From JACCZX01 sp963786295 (GTDB lineage Bacteria > Pseudomonadota > Gammaproteobacteria > Burkholderiales > Burkholderiaceae_F): DNA of 64,000 bases. Below the pieces are notes generated by a model. The model searched no databases. It saw only the letters and a program-made list of their open reading frames with translations, and was not told the DNA's origin. The translations under genes were made by a program, and so were the position numbers. Shown here in pieces: positions 17,957 to 25,638 of the stretch. The stretch lies in assembly GCA_963786295.1 (NCBI GenBank), contig CAWAYV010000034.1, positions 1-64,000 of the forward strand. Reading direction: 5' to 3'. How positions within the stretch are numbered: the first letter of the stretch is position 1; each line of letters starts with the position of its first letter.

Positions 17957-18476
17957 CGCCCGGCGCGACGTGTGGGTCGAACGCGACCTGCACTGGGCGC
18001 AATGGCTGCACCGCGTAGCGCGATATCAGACACCGGTAAAAGCGCTGGTCATCATCAGCAAGCTGGGCGACGGATTATTCTGGTACGTGCTGATCGCCGC
18101 ACTGGCACTGCTTGGCGGTACCAACGGTAGGGACGTCGCCGCGCAAATGTCCCTCACCGCCTTGCTCAACCTACCGCTTTACTTCTGGCTCAAGCACTCG
18201 ATTGGCCGGCCGCGACCTTTCGTCGCCTGCCCAGACATTCGAGCCTGCGTACGCGCGCTCGACAAATTCAGTTTTCCGTCGGGCCACACGCTGCACGCGG
18301 TTGCGTTCGCAGTCGTATTCAGCTGGCACTTTCCGTTAGTGGGAGCAGCCTTGGTTCCGCTGGTACTGCTGATCGCGCTATCTCGAGTCGCGCTGGGATT
18401 GCACTATCCGAGCGACGTTGCGGCGGGTGCCTTGATCGGGGCCTCGGTGGGACTCGGCGTAGCGCTGCTCTACTGA
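17916..18476 (+). CDS. PAP2-family membrane phosphatase
   Basis: The 186-residue integral membrane protein has all three acid-phosphatase signatures in order: KHSIGRPRP, FPSGHTLHA and SRVALGLHYPSD. The catalytic His residues are the one in PSGH and the one in the last motif. Five or six helices fit phosphatidic acid or undecaprenyl-pyrophosphate phosphatases (PgpB/BacA type). It overlaps the glycosyltransferase gene, so the pair probably acts on a lipid carrier or glycolipid. The exact substrate is not deducible. Its stop overlaps the stop of the convergent gene at 18470. Confidence 0.88.
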   Translation: MQSKYLLLDRALRNARRDVWVERDLHWAQWLHRVARYQTPVKALVIISKLGDGLFWYVLIAALALLGGTNGRDVAAQMSLTALLNLPLYFWLKHSIGRPRPFVACPDIRACVRALDKFSFPSGHTLHAVAFAVVFSWHFPLVGAALVPLVLLIALSRVALGLHYPSDVAAGALIGASVGLGVALLY

Positions 18477-19068
18477 GTGTGAGTCTCGACGTCGATTTTG
18501 TGCGGCGGGGCTAGCGGATCGAAGTCGACCCACTGACCATCCTGCCAGTCGCCTTGCGCACGTTCCAAGTCTTCAACCCCGGCGGCCCTCAACACGTCGA
18601 TGACTTTCTCTCGTTGGCCGGGTCCACGCGCACGGCGAGCATCATTCCACCGCGGCGCATGTCGACGGCATCAGCATCGGGTGTTTTCGTTTCCGTCTCC
18701 TCTTTCTCTTCGTGCGGCGTCCGGGTCGATGCAAGTGCGCCGGCCATTCCGCCGACGTGCGCTCCGACGCCGGCCATCGCCACCGCGATGATCGGCGCCA
18801 AGGGCGGTACGGCGGCGCCCGCGACTGCGCCAGCGGCGAGTCCGGCAGCCGCGCCCGCAGCGATGCCCGATGCCTGGCCCAAGCCAGCTTCCTCAGTGCC
18901 CGGATCGGCCTCCATGTCACCCCCGATCGGATACGTTCCGTGCTGCCCTGGCGGATTTACATAGAACGCCTGCATGTCACTGGCTGCGATGCCGCGCGAC
19001 TGCAATTGCGCCATTAAGTCGTCGGCGCGCTGTTGCGTTTCAACTCGTCCTGCGATGATCGTTGCCAT
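18470..19068 (-). CDS. Glycine-zipper-like general-stress protein (one frameshift)
   Basis: The conceptual protein has 199 residues. It begins MATIIAGRVETQQRADDLMA, an N-terminal ferredoxin-like sheet of the heat-induced YflT-type kind. A Gly/Ala-rich hydrophobic block (AAGLAAGAVAGAAVPPLAPI, AMAGVGAHVGGMAGAL) follows, then an acidic linker and a second small domain (MLAVRV...VIDVLRAAGVEDLERAQGDW). An apparent base deletion near 18600 breaks the last part; one frame over it runs to TAG at 18470. ATG 19068 has GGAGGCGG upstream. The nearest promoter is beyond a strong terminator (19122-19151), so expression may depend on readthrough. Function unknown; stress protection is inferred. Confidence 0.7.
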
Positions 19069-19121
19069 GGTTGCCGCCTCCGATTGAAATTGTCGCAATT
19101 CCCTGCGACGACTCTGCAGGC

Positions 19122-19151
19122 AAAAAAAAGCCCCGCGCGAGGGCGGGGCTT
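19122..19151 (-). terminator. Strong intrinsic terminator (minus strand)
   Basis: On the minus strand the stem AAGCCCCGC/GCGGGGCTT (19143-19151 with 19128-19136), loop of 6, is followed by a run of eight T (19129-19122). It lies between a sigma-54-type promoter (19244-19257) and the 19068 start codon. Confidence 0.85.
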
Positions 19152-19232
19152 CGAAACAGACCCGGCGTCTCGGGGAAGGGGAGGGGAGGGACGCGGGCCT
19201 AACAACCAACTGTCGGGGACGATTGGTTGGCC
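19122..19232 (-). ncRNA. Candidate sigma-54-dependent small RNA (about 110 nt)
   Basis: The interval runs from the predicted start of the 19244-19257 promoter to the T-run of the terminator and holds no ORF with a ribosome site. The predicted RNA has three parts. A 5' hairpin pairs CAACCAA with TTGGTTG, closed further by GGCC/GGCC. A pyrimidine stretch, CCCUCCCCUCCCCUUCCCC (19172-19190), could pair with Shine-Dalgarno sequences. The terminator hairpin follows. Alternatively this is a regulated leader of the gene at 19068. Not matched to any known sRNA family. Confidence 0.45.
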
Positions 19233-19243
19233 TAGAGTCAGTA

Positions 19244-19257
19244 GCAATCGCTGTGCC
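19244..19257 (-). promoter_or_regulatory. Sigma-54-type promoter upstream of the candidate sRNA
   Basis: Minus strand GGCACAGCGATTGC matches GGCAC-N5-TTGC exactly. It starts ten bases past the stop of the 19267 gene. Predicted transcription start near 19232. Confidence 0.6.
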
Positions 19258-19266
19258 GGCGGCGCT

Positions 19267-19710
19267 TCATTTCGGTGACGGTACCGGATCTTTGGCAGTG
19301 TCAGCCGGAACATTGAACTGAACAACCATCTGTTCGCGCTTGCCGGGAGCAAGCGTCACACTGCGCTCCTGCGTAGACCCGGCATGCGCAACAGAGACCT
19401 TATAGCTACCCGGGGCGAGATCGACCAGTAACCACGGGGCGTCCAAAGCCAGATCCAGAATTTTCTGGCTGTCCGCACCGATGATCGTGACCTTCGTATC
19501 GGCGAGGTAGGCACCCGATCGCGCAGCAACGATCAGCTGCAATGGATATTTATCCGCCATTTGCTTTAGGCGCTCGGACTCTTCGAGGCCCACGCCACCG
19601 GCAACGTATACGCGATCGTTTGCGGTGCGACCCTCGATAATTTCAGCGCAGGCGGCAAACGAGACAGCAAAAAGCGCCGTGCCACACAATATCGATCTGA
19701 AAGTGTCCAT
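19267..19710 (-). CDS. Secreted carboxypeptidase-regulatory-like domain protein
   Basis: The 147-residue protein has a Sec signal peptide (CGTALFAVSFAACA) and one Ig-like beta-domain resembling carboxypeptidase regulatory folds: ADTKVTIIGADSQKILDLAL, DLAPGSYKVSVAHAGSTQERSV. GGAG lies eight bases before the ATG at 19710. Such domains are common in small periplasmic proteins whose binding partners are unknown. It lies between a deacetylase operon and the candidate sRNA. No catalytic residues are visible. Confidence 0.7.
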   Translation of the reverse strand: MDTFRSILCGTALFAVSFAACAEIIEGRTANDRVYVAGGVGLEESERLKQMADKYPLQLIVAARSGAYLADTKVTIIGADSQKILDLALDAPWLLVDLAPGSYKVSVAHAGSTQERSVTLAPGKREQMVVQFNVPADTAKDPVPSPK

Positions 19711-19745
19711 ACGAATCTCCGTGTTGGTGGGTAATGGCTACCGAA

Positions 19746-20580
19746 TCACGAAAGCGATTGCAGAATCGGCGCTACAGGCCGTCGCTCACCGTACCGAACC
19801 GAATGTGCTCTCCACTGGCGCACGAACTCGGCCTTGGTGACGGCTTTGCGATCCGACAGTGCCCGCTCCAGCAGGCGCTGCCACGACCGCCGCACTGCGC
19901 GCGACTCGGCGTCGTGGGGATGGAGTCCGAGGCGCAAGACCTGCGAGCCCTGCGTGACGCGGGAAAGCAGCGTGTTCCACACGATCGACGTGGGGCGGCG
20001 CCAGGCGCTGCGGACGCTGTAAGTCAGGCAAGGCGCATGAATTGCATACGCTTCCGGCAAGACGATCAATTTCGTCAGCGTGGTGGTGTACTGCAATCCG
20101 TCCCGCGCGCGCAGCGCTCTCCAGGCGCCGGCGCCGAGCAGCCACGCCGGCGCCACAAAACCTGCCATCGGCCAGCCGTTCGCGGTGAACCAGCGGGCGC
20201 CAAGGGTTAACCGCTCACGCGCTTCGTCTTCGGACAGGCCGCAAAACTCGCCTTCACCGGCCGTGTAAATGCGCCGGCGGATCCAGTCAACGAGGTCGCT
20301 GGGTACGTGCGGATCGACATGAAAGTATCCGTGCAATGCCAGCTCGTGTCCCGGCCGCGAGTTGCGCACTGATCGCGCGCTCGAATTCGGGCTGCGCCGA
20401 GCACTGGCCGTGATGCGCAGGCACGATGAGCAATGTCAACGGGACATCGGCGACCTCGCGCACGGCATCGAGTACTTTCTGGCAAGACGGCCAGGTTGCC
20501 GGCGCGACGTCGTGCAATGACACGCAGAGCCAGCGCTGCGGTACCCCCACCGCCGATTCGGCAGCGACATCAGGCCGCAT
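19746..20580 (-). CDS. DUF2334-type polysaccharide deacetylase-like protein (one frameshift)
   Basis: The conceptual protein has 277 residues. The N-terminal part reads WLCVSLHDVAPATWPSCQKVL, with the metal-binding Asp of deacetylase motif 1. After an apparent extra base at 20349 the second motif HELALHGYFH (two His) appears in the next frame, then a long helical C-terminus with GLHPHDAESRAVRRSW. Deleting that base rejoins the frame seamlessly (QLAAG-HELALHG). ATG 20580 has AAGGAGGAGCGAT directly upstream and overlaps the end of the glycosyltransferase gene. It likely acts on an exported sugar polymer; substrate unknown. Confidence 0.75.
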
Positions 20581-21717
20581 ATCGCTCCTCCTTCGCCTCT
20601 GCACCTGCCGGAACGCGCCGAAATACACAAAGCGGTGTAACGATTGAGAAGCTGCGAGAACGCGTGATTCGCATCGAACTCGAGCGCGCGGCGGCGCGCT
20701 TCATTGCGCAGTGTGGCTGCCATCGGCGCCGCTGCAGCAATCGTCTCGGCAAACACGGCAGCATCGTCGCGCTCGACACCGATCGCTGAGCGGCCGTCGA
20801 TCAGATCGGTCAGTCCGGCGCATGCGCGCGCAATCACCGGCGTGCCGCACGCGAGCGCCTCCAATGCAGCGAGACCAAACGTCTCCTGGTTGCCTGCATG
20901 CACAAAGATATCGGCGCTTGCCAGCGCGCGCGCCAGCGCCGCGGCGTCCGACTGGTAAGGCAGCACGCGCAACCGCGCGCCGCGCGGTGGACGCGGGCCA
21001 TCACCGATCGCGATCAGCCGATACGGAGCGCCAAGGCGGTCAACGGCAGCGGCCAGTCGATCCAGATTTTTCTCAGGCGCGAAGCGGCCTGCGTAGAGCA
21101 ACACGATGTCGGAAGTTGCGCACCCCACTTCAAGTCGCCACGCCGCATCGTGCCGCCGCGGATGGAACAAATGGCAATCGACGCCGTGCGCTTGAAGCAC
21201 GACATTGTCCAGGCCGAGTTCGCGTAACGCGTCGGCGGCCCAATGACTTGGTGCAAACACCGCGTCAAAGCGGCGATAAAGATGACGCAGGTACTGCCGC
21301 ACTAGCGCATGCGATGCGCGCGGCAGCCATTGTTTGGCCAAAGCTTCCACATTCGAGTGACAAACCGCCAGCCACCGGCACTCCCAGCTGCTGACCTGCG
21401 TCCAATGCTGACCACGCACAGCGATACGGGTCTCCCACTTCGATCAGGTCCGGCTGTTGGCGCACGATCGCGCGAGCGGTTGCGTTGCGCCGCAAAGGGA
21501 AGCGGTAGCCGCCTGAAAACGGTAGCGGCATGGCGGCGATGCCGACTGTTTCGGGTGTCGATGCACCGGGCGTCATGATCGTGTGGCGCCAATTTGAGTG
21601 CGCGCCGAGCCAATCGCGCTTGCTGCGTAGATAACGAGCAACGCCGCCGCCGCGCGGGCTCCAGAACATCGTGACGTCCAGCAGATGCGGGCGCCGAACT
21701 CCGCCGGCCCCCGGCAT
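20570..21717 (-). CDS. Glycosyltransferase family 4 (two frameshifts)
   Basis: Conceptual 381 residues, GT-B fold. The N-terminal domain (HLLDVTMFWSPRGGGVARYL, QPDLIEVGDPYRCAWSAL) and the C-terminal domain (VLLYAGRFAPEKNLDRL, HAGNQETFGLAALEALACGTP with E-X7-E) are in different frames, joined by an apparent extra base near 21367. Near 20640 a second one-base shift would end the protein at TGA 20570-20572, giving an 11-bp overlap with the deacetylase ATG. Without it the ORF runs 145 bp into the next gene, which is less natural. With the deacetylase it probably builds or trims an envelope polysaccharide or glycolipid (inference). A sigma-54-type promoter lies upstream. Confidence 0.78.
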
Positions 21718-21778
21718 CGACAATTTGCCCACCCTTCTCGCTCCTTGTGAGTACTTTGACGCCGTGAGGATAAACAAA

Positions 21779-21792
21779 GCAAAACCAATGCC
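21779..21792 (-). promoter_or_regulatory. Sigma-54-type promoter for the glycosyltransferase-deacetylase operon
   Basis: Minus strand GGCATTGGTTTTGC: GGCAT-N5-TTGC with correct GG/GC spacing. The predicted start near 21767 gives a 50-nt leader before ATG 21717. It is divergent from the plus-strand site 16 bp away. Confidence 0.5.
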
Positions 21793-21807
21793 GATTTGGC
21801 GCGCTCA

Positions 21808-21821
21808 GGCACGAAAACTGC
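21808..21821 (+). promoter_or_regulatory. Sigma-54-type promoter for the DUF2383 gene
   Basis: GGCACGAAAACTGC: -24 block intact, -12 reads CTGC. The predicted start near 21833 gives a 32-nt leader with GAGGAG at 21853-21858 before ATG 21865. Confidence 0.5.
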
Positions 21822-21864
21822 CGAAGTGGAAATCTGTCCCACCACTACAACCGAGGAGCCAGTC

Positions 21865-22317
21865 ATGGATCGCGATGACGTTGTCGAAACACTCAATGAC
21901 CTGATCGAAAACTGCAAGGATGGCGAATACGGCTTCCGCACGTGTGCCGAGCATGCCAAATCCGCCAATCTGAAGAGCGTGTTTGCGCAGCGTGCAGGCC
22001 AGTGCCGCGCAGCGGCGGAGGAGTTGCAGACATTGGTAACGCGTTTCGGAGGTACGCCGGATACGAGTGGCACCGTTGCAGGTGCAGCGCACCGCGGATG
22101 GATTGCCGTGCGCGGAGCCGTTGCGCTGGACGACGATCAGGCAATGCTGAATGAGTGCGAGCGTGGCGAAGACATCGCAATCAACCGATATCGCAAGGCG
22201 CTGCAAGAAGATCTCCCGCCTGAAGTTGAGGCGGTCGTTCGCCGCCAATACGAAGGCGCGCGACACAATCACGATCAGATCAAGGCACTGCGCGACAGCT
22301 ATAAGACAACGGCCTAG
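21865..22317 (+). CDS. DUF2383 (PA2169-type) four-helix-bundle stress protein
   Basis: The 150-residue, all-helical protein starts MDRDDVVETLNDLIENCKDG, the hallmark of the DUF2383 family. Ferritin-like helix repeats follow: YGFRTCAEHAKSANLKSVFAQRA and ARHNHDQIKALRDSY. The ATG at 21865 follows GAGGAG by six bases. The family resembles small ferritin-like helical bundles, but the conserved iron-ligand pattern is not clear here. It is commonly found near stress genes; its function is unproven. A long hairpin follows the gene. Confidence 0.85.
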   Translation: MDRDDVVETLNDLIENCKDGEYGFRTCAEHAKSANLKSVFAQRAGQCRAAAEELQTLVTRFGGTPDTSGTVAGAAHRGWIAVRGAVALDDDQAMLNECERGEDIAINRYRKALQEDLPPEVEAVVRRQYEGARHNHDQIKALRDSYKTTA

Positions 22318-22324
22318 CTTGCTT

Positions 22325-22358
22325 CCTCGGCTCGCGGCGATGTTGCCGCGAGCCGAGG
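22325..22358 (+). terminator. Long hairpin after the DUF2383 gene
   Basis: Perfect 14-bp stem CCTCGGCTCGCGGC (22325-22338) with GCCGCGAGCCGAGG (22345-22358) and a 6-nt loop. The following CACTTGTTC is only weakly T-rich, so this may be a terminator or a 3' stabiliser. Confidence 0.6.
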
Positions 22359-22417
22359 CACTTGTTCAAGACTCTTGCGCCCACACTAAAGTTGGCGCCT
22401 GACAACCGGGAGACAGC

Positions 22418-22786
22418 ATGAGCCAAGTACGAAACGGTGTGCACGCAGCGCAAGCCTTGATTCCGGTGTCCGCAATGTTGATTGCAGCGCTGTCGCTCTC
22501 ACTGAGTGCGTGCAGCGATCGTAAACCGGACACGACCACTGCGCCCGCCGCGAAGAGCGTGCCGGCTCCGACGCCGCCGGCCAGCACGCCCGCGCCAACT
22601 TCTACGGCGCCGGTCGTTCCGCCCGGAACCGGCGAGGATGCCAGCAAGAAAGGTACGAGTACCGGAATGGTAGGGGGCGAGTCCGGCACCGTCGCTTCGA
22701 GCGGCAAACCAGGCACAGGCACGGACAGTGGGGCCGGAACCGGCGCAGCTCAATCGAGCGACAGCAAGACCGCTGACAAAAAGTGA
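22418..22786 (+). CDS. Low-complexity Pro/Thr/Gly-rich lipoprotein
   Basis: The 122-residue protein has a signal peptide and lipobox LSLSAC. An unstructured mature part follows, first Thr/Pro/Ala-rich (TTTAPAAKSVPAPTPPAS), then Gly/Ser-rich. GGGAG precedes the ATG at 22418. It would be membrane-anchored with a flexible surface or periplasmic linker. No domain is recognised. No sigma-54-type element is visible upstream, unlike its neighbours. It converges on fumC 20 bp away. Confidence 0.65.
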   Translation: MSQVRNGVHAAQALIPVSAMLIAALSLSLSACSDRKPDTTTAPAAKSVPAPTPPASTPAPTSTAPVVPPGTGEDASKKGTSTGMVGGESGTVASSGKPGTGTDSGAGTGAAQSSDSKTADKK

Positions 22787-22805
22787 GCTCGCGCGAGTCT
22801 TGCGA

Positions 22806-24206
22806 CTAGCGCCCGATCATCGATTCAGGCTTTACCCATCGATCGAAGTCTTCGTCGCTGACGTGACCTAAAGCGAGCGCTGCTGCGCGCAACGTCGTGC
22901 CGTCGCGATGTGCGCGTTGCGCAATCTGCGCCGCCTTGTCGTAGCCGATGTGCGGCGCCAGCGCGGTCACCAGCATCAAAGATCGATCGACCATGTCGGT
23001 GATCCGATCGGGTCGCGCCACGATGCCGGCCGCGCAGTGCCGATCGAAGCTCGACATCGCATCCGACAACAACCGCACGCTCGACAGTGCGTCATGCGCA
23101 AGCACCGGTCGGCAAACGTTCAGCTCAAAATTGCCCGACGCACCGGCGAAGTTGATCGTCACGTCATGCCCAAAAACCTGCATGCAGACCATGATCAGCG
23201 CTTCACTCTGCGTCGGGTTCACTTTGCCTGGCATGATCGAGCTGCCCGGCTCGTTCTCCGGTAAAGCGATCTCGCCGATCCCCGAGCGCGGGCCGCTGGC
23301 AAGCAGGCGAACGTCGTTGGCAATTTTCAACAGCGCTGCAGCGAGTGTCTTCAGCGCGCCGTGCGCAAACACCAGCGGGTCACTCGCCGCGAGGGCAGCG
23401 AACTTGTTCGGCGCCGACACAAACGGCAAACCGGTTGCCGCAGCAATATGCGCCGCCACAAGTGTTCCGAACTCGGGGTGGGTTGCGATTCCGGTACCCA
23501 CCGCAGTTCCCCCAATCGCGAGCGGCAACAAGCTGTCGACGCCTTGTTGAACCACGCGCTGCGCAAACTCGAGCTGCGCCGCGTAGCCGGAAAACTCCTG
23601 GCCGAGAGTCAACGGCGTTGCATCCTGCAAATGCGTGCGGCCAATCTTGATGATGCGATCGAATTCTTGCGCTTTTGATGACAGCGTCGTACGCAGCGCC
23701 GCGAGGGCGGGCTGCAACCGTTCGCTCATCGCTTTGGCGACGGCGACACTAATGGCGGTCGGAAAAACGTCGTTGGTCGACTGGCCGCGATTGACTTCAT
23801 CATTGGGATGCACCAAGCGTCCAACCCCGCGCCGACCACCGAGTAGTTCGGACGCCCTATTCGCGAGCACTTCGTTGACGTTCATATTGGTTTGCGTGCC
23901 CGATCCGCTCTGCCACAGTGACAGTGGGAACTGATCGGCATGCTCACCCGCCAGAACTTCGTCGGCCGCCGCCGCAATCGCCGCAGCGTGCGCCGGATCG
24001 ATAACGCCGAGCTCCGAATTCACCAAGGCGGCCGAACGTTTGACCAGCGCAAGCGCGAAGATCAATTCGGGCGGCATGCGCTCGCTGGAAATCGCGAAGT
24101 GATGCAAGGCGCGTTGAGTCTGAGCGCCCCATAACCTGTCGGCCGCGACTTCTATATCACCAAAGGTGTCGTGCTCGATGCGGAAGGAAGGTTTCGGATC
24201 GCTCAT
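22806..24206 (-). CDS. fumC: Class II fumarate hydratase FumC
   Basis: The 466-residue enzyme is cytoplasmic and interconverts fumarate and malate in the TCA cycle. It has the fumarase/aspartase signature GSSIMPGKVNPTQSEA, the catalytic region GSGTQTNMNVNEV, and NRGQSTNDVFPTA. ATG 24206 was chosen because MSDPKPSFRIEHDTFGDIEV is the family N-terminus; the longer frame upstream is not FumC-like. Class II enzymes lack an iron-sulphur cluster and resist oxidative stress, which fits a stress region, though the link is inferred. It starts 55 bp after the stop of the next upstream minus-strand gene. Confidence 0.96.
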   Translation of the reverse strand: MSDPKPSFRIEHDTFGDIEVAADRLWGAQTQRALHHFAISSERMPPELIFALALVKRSAALVNSELGVIDPAHAAAIAAAADEVLAGEHADQFPLSLWQSGSGTQTNMNVNEVLANRASELLGGRRGVGRLVHPNDEVNRGQSTNDVFPTAISVAVAKAMSERLQPALAALRTTLSSKAQEFDRIIKIGRTHLQDATPLTLGQEFSGYAAQLEFAQRVVQQGVDSLLPLAIGGTAVGTGIATHPEFGTLVAAHIAAATGLPFVSAPNKFAALAASDPLVFAHGALKTLAAALLKIANDVRLLASGPRSGIGEIALPENEPGSSIMPGKVNPTQSEALIMVCMQVFGHDVTINFAGASGNFELNVCRPVLAHDALSSVRLLSDAMSSFDRHCAAGIVARPDRITDMVDRSLMLVTALAPHIGYDKAAQIAQRAHRDGTTLRAAALALGHVSDEDFDRWVKPESMIGR

Positions 24207-24261
24207 CGCAGGCAGTCTCGCCGAAGCATAGAGCGATGGGCAAGTGCGGACGTCTTGGCGT

Positions 24262-24684
24262 TTATCTCTCGGTTCGGCGCTCGGCGCCTTCCGAATCATC
24301 GTCGGTAGCTTCGCTCGTGATGCGATCGAGAGCGTCTGTTGGAATGGGTGCCTTAGATCGGACCAGCCGGTCAGGTGCTATGTCGCTTCCTGCCTCGACG
24401 TCGATATCGCGTCCCGCACTGGCGCGCTCGCCGGTGCCGCCCGCATCGCTGTCGCTATCCAGGTTCGCATCGCCGATATCGCGGCCAGCACCGGTGCCGT
24501 GCACAACATCCTCGTTGGTCCCCGAATCGAGGCCGAGCACGTCAGCATCGATCTCGTAAATGCCGGGCCCCTGCAGGTCGCTGCCGCTGTCCGACGTATC
24601 GCTGGGTCCAAGAGCGCGAGTCCCGTGGCCCTTGTCGGTGACCGGCGGAGTTGAAAGGACGATATCAAGCGTGCTATCTGGCAT
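24262..24684 (-). CDS. Acidic Asp/Ser/Gly-rich protein of unknown function
   Basis: The 140-residue protein starts MPDSTLDIVLSTPPVTDKGH and is dominated by Asp, Ser, Gly and Thr (PSDTSDSGSDLQGPG, GDANLDSDSDAGGTG). It has no signal peptide or membrane segment. The start is supported by GGGAG seven bases upstream of ATG 24684. It is probably intrinsically disordered and strongly acidic, like some desiccation or osmotic-stress proteins (inference). I do not recognise a family. It precedes fumC on the same strand. Confidence 0.6.
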   Translation of the reverse strand: MPDSTLDIVLSTPPVTDKGHGTRALGPSDTSDSGSDLQGPGIYEIDADVLGLDSGTNEDVVHGTGAGRDIGDANLDSDSDAGGTGERASAGRDIDVEAGSDIAPDRLVRSKAPIPTDALDRITSEATDDDSEGAERRTER

Positions 24685-24726
24685 GAACAACTCCCGAATA
24701 CGAAGTATCGGCTTTGAACGAATACG

Positions 24727-25425
24727 TTAGACGCACGGCAGTCTGAGTGCAATGCAGGGCCGAGTAGCGTCGGCGCCCACTTGTAATTCACCGTCATGCA
24801 ACGCCGCCACCAGCGTGCTGATGCGCAAGTCAAGCAACGCCGATTCCGACCAATCGGGCTCATAGGCAGTTCCTGAAAGTGTCAGCGCGTATTGCCCACG
24901 ATCGACGTCGGTCTCGATCTCGATGGTGCTAGCTTCACGCGCACGCCGCGTCACGATAACCAGCAGCCGGTAGACCAAGCGCGTCAGGCGGCGCGCGTCG
25001 CCGTTCACTGACACGTTTGCGGTATCAAATTTTGATTGCAACGACACGCCGTGCAGCGTGAGCAAACCGCTCAGACGCTCAATCGCCTCCGTCAACACGT
25101 CGTCCATTTTCAGGGCGGCTAACTGCAGCTGCAATACACCGAGGATGGCTCGGCCATCGTCGACAAACTCCTCCAGCAGCTGCGTTTGATCACGTGAATT
25201 GCGCGCGATGACATCGGCTACATGCCGCGCACGGACGGTGTCGAGGCCGCCTTTCTGCAGCAGATGTGTCCAGCCGAGGATCGTGTTAAGCGGCGTTCGA
25301 AGATCGTGATTGAAACGACTGAGCAACGCGACCAACAGTTCGTTGCGGCCAGTGGAGTCAAGCCTCGCCAGCCAATACGCACCACATCGCCTATCCGTAT
25401 CGCTAATAACGGCGGTCGTGTTCAT
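24727..25425 (-). CDS. Short orphan histidine-kinase-like protein with a degenerate ATPase domain
   Basis: The 232-residue protein has no sensor or membrane segment. Its HisKA domain is clear (SRFNHDLRTPLNTILGWTHL, phospho-acceptor His). In the ATPase half the N-box Asn is missing (RLTRLVYRLLVIVTRRA) and no GXGLGL box is seen near the C-terminus. It probably cannot bind ATP normally and could serve as a dimerising phosphotransfer partner. No response regulator is adjacent, but two orphan regulators lie in the region (13639 and 29148). The gap upstream (25426-25638) holds sigma-54-type elements in both directions. Confidence 0.7.
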   Translation of the reverse strand: MNTTAVISDTDRRCGAYWLARLDSTGRNELLVALLSRFNHDLRTPLNTILGWTHLLQKGGLDTVRARHVADVIARNSRDQTQLLEEFVDDGRAILGVLQLQLAALKMDDVLTEAIERLSGLLTLHGVSLQSKFDTANVSVNGDARRLTRLVYRLLVIVTRRAREASTIEIETDVDRGQYALTLSGTAYEPDWSESALLDLRISTLVAALHDGELQVGADATRPCIALRLPCV

Positions 25426-25490
25426 GTCGCGTCAGCGTGAGCTGGCTGCTGGTCGCTCGGTCGATTGGGGCGCACTTCGCACGCGCATGT

Positions 25491-25504
25491 GCAAGTGCCA
25501 TTCC
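25491..25504 (-). promoter_or_regulatory. Weak sigma-54-like element for the orphan kinase gene
   Basis: Minus strand GGAATGGCACTTGC: GG and TTGC are correctly spaced but the -24 block departs from GGCAC at two positions. Predicted start near 25479, leader about 54 nt. Listed because it mirrors the divergent plus-strand promoter. Confidence 0.25.
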
Positions 25505-25552
25505 CGTATACCGTATTCGCATAAGGCCTCTCGTGCTTTGTTTGACAGAGCC

Positions 25553-25568
25553 GGGCACATGGCTTGCG
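25553..25568 (+). promoter_or_regulatory. Sigma-54-type promoter for the Gln/Gly-rich protein gene
   Basis: GGGCACATGGCTTGCG matches TGGCAC-N5-TTGC except the first base. The predicted start near 25579 gives a 60-nt leader, with GGAG before ATG 25639. Confidence 0.65.
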
Positions 25569-25638
25569 GCGAATGTAATACGGGCAGTTAGCAACGAACA
25601 TCGGCTTAGTTTGCCCGTTCGACTACACAGGAGCACAC

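Noticed and set aside
22359..22417. Possible sigma-54 element before the 22418 lipoprotein gene (GGCAC at 22357)
   Set aside because: No GC or TTGC at the required distance; the nearest TTGC is far too distant.
24727..24760. Possible sigma-54 element before the 24262-24684 gene
   Set aside because: The best match has GG to GC spacing one base short, which sigma-54 does not tolerate well.
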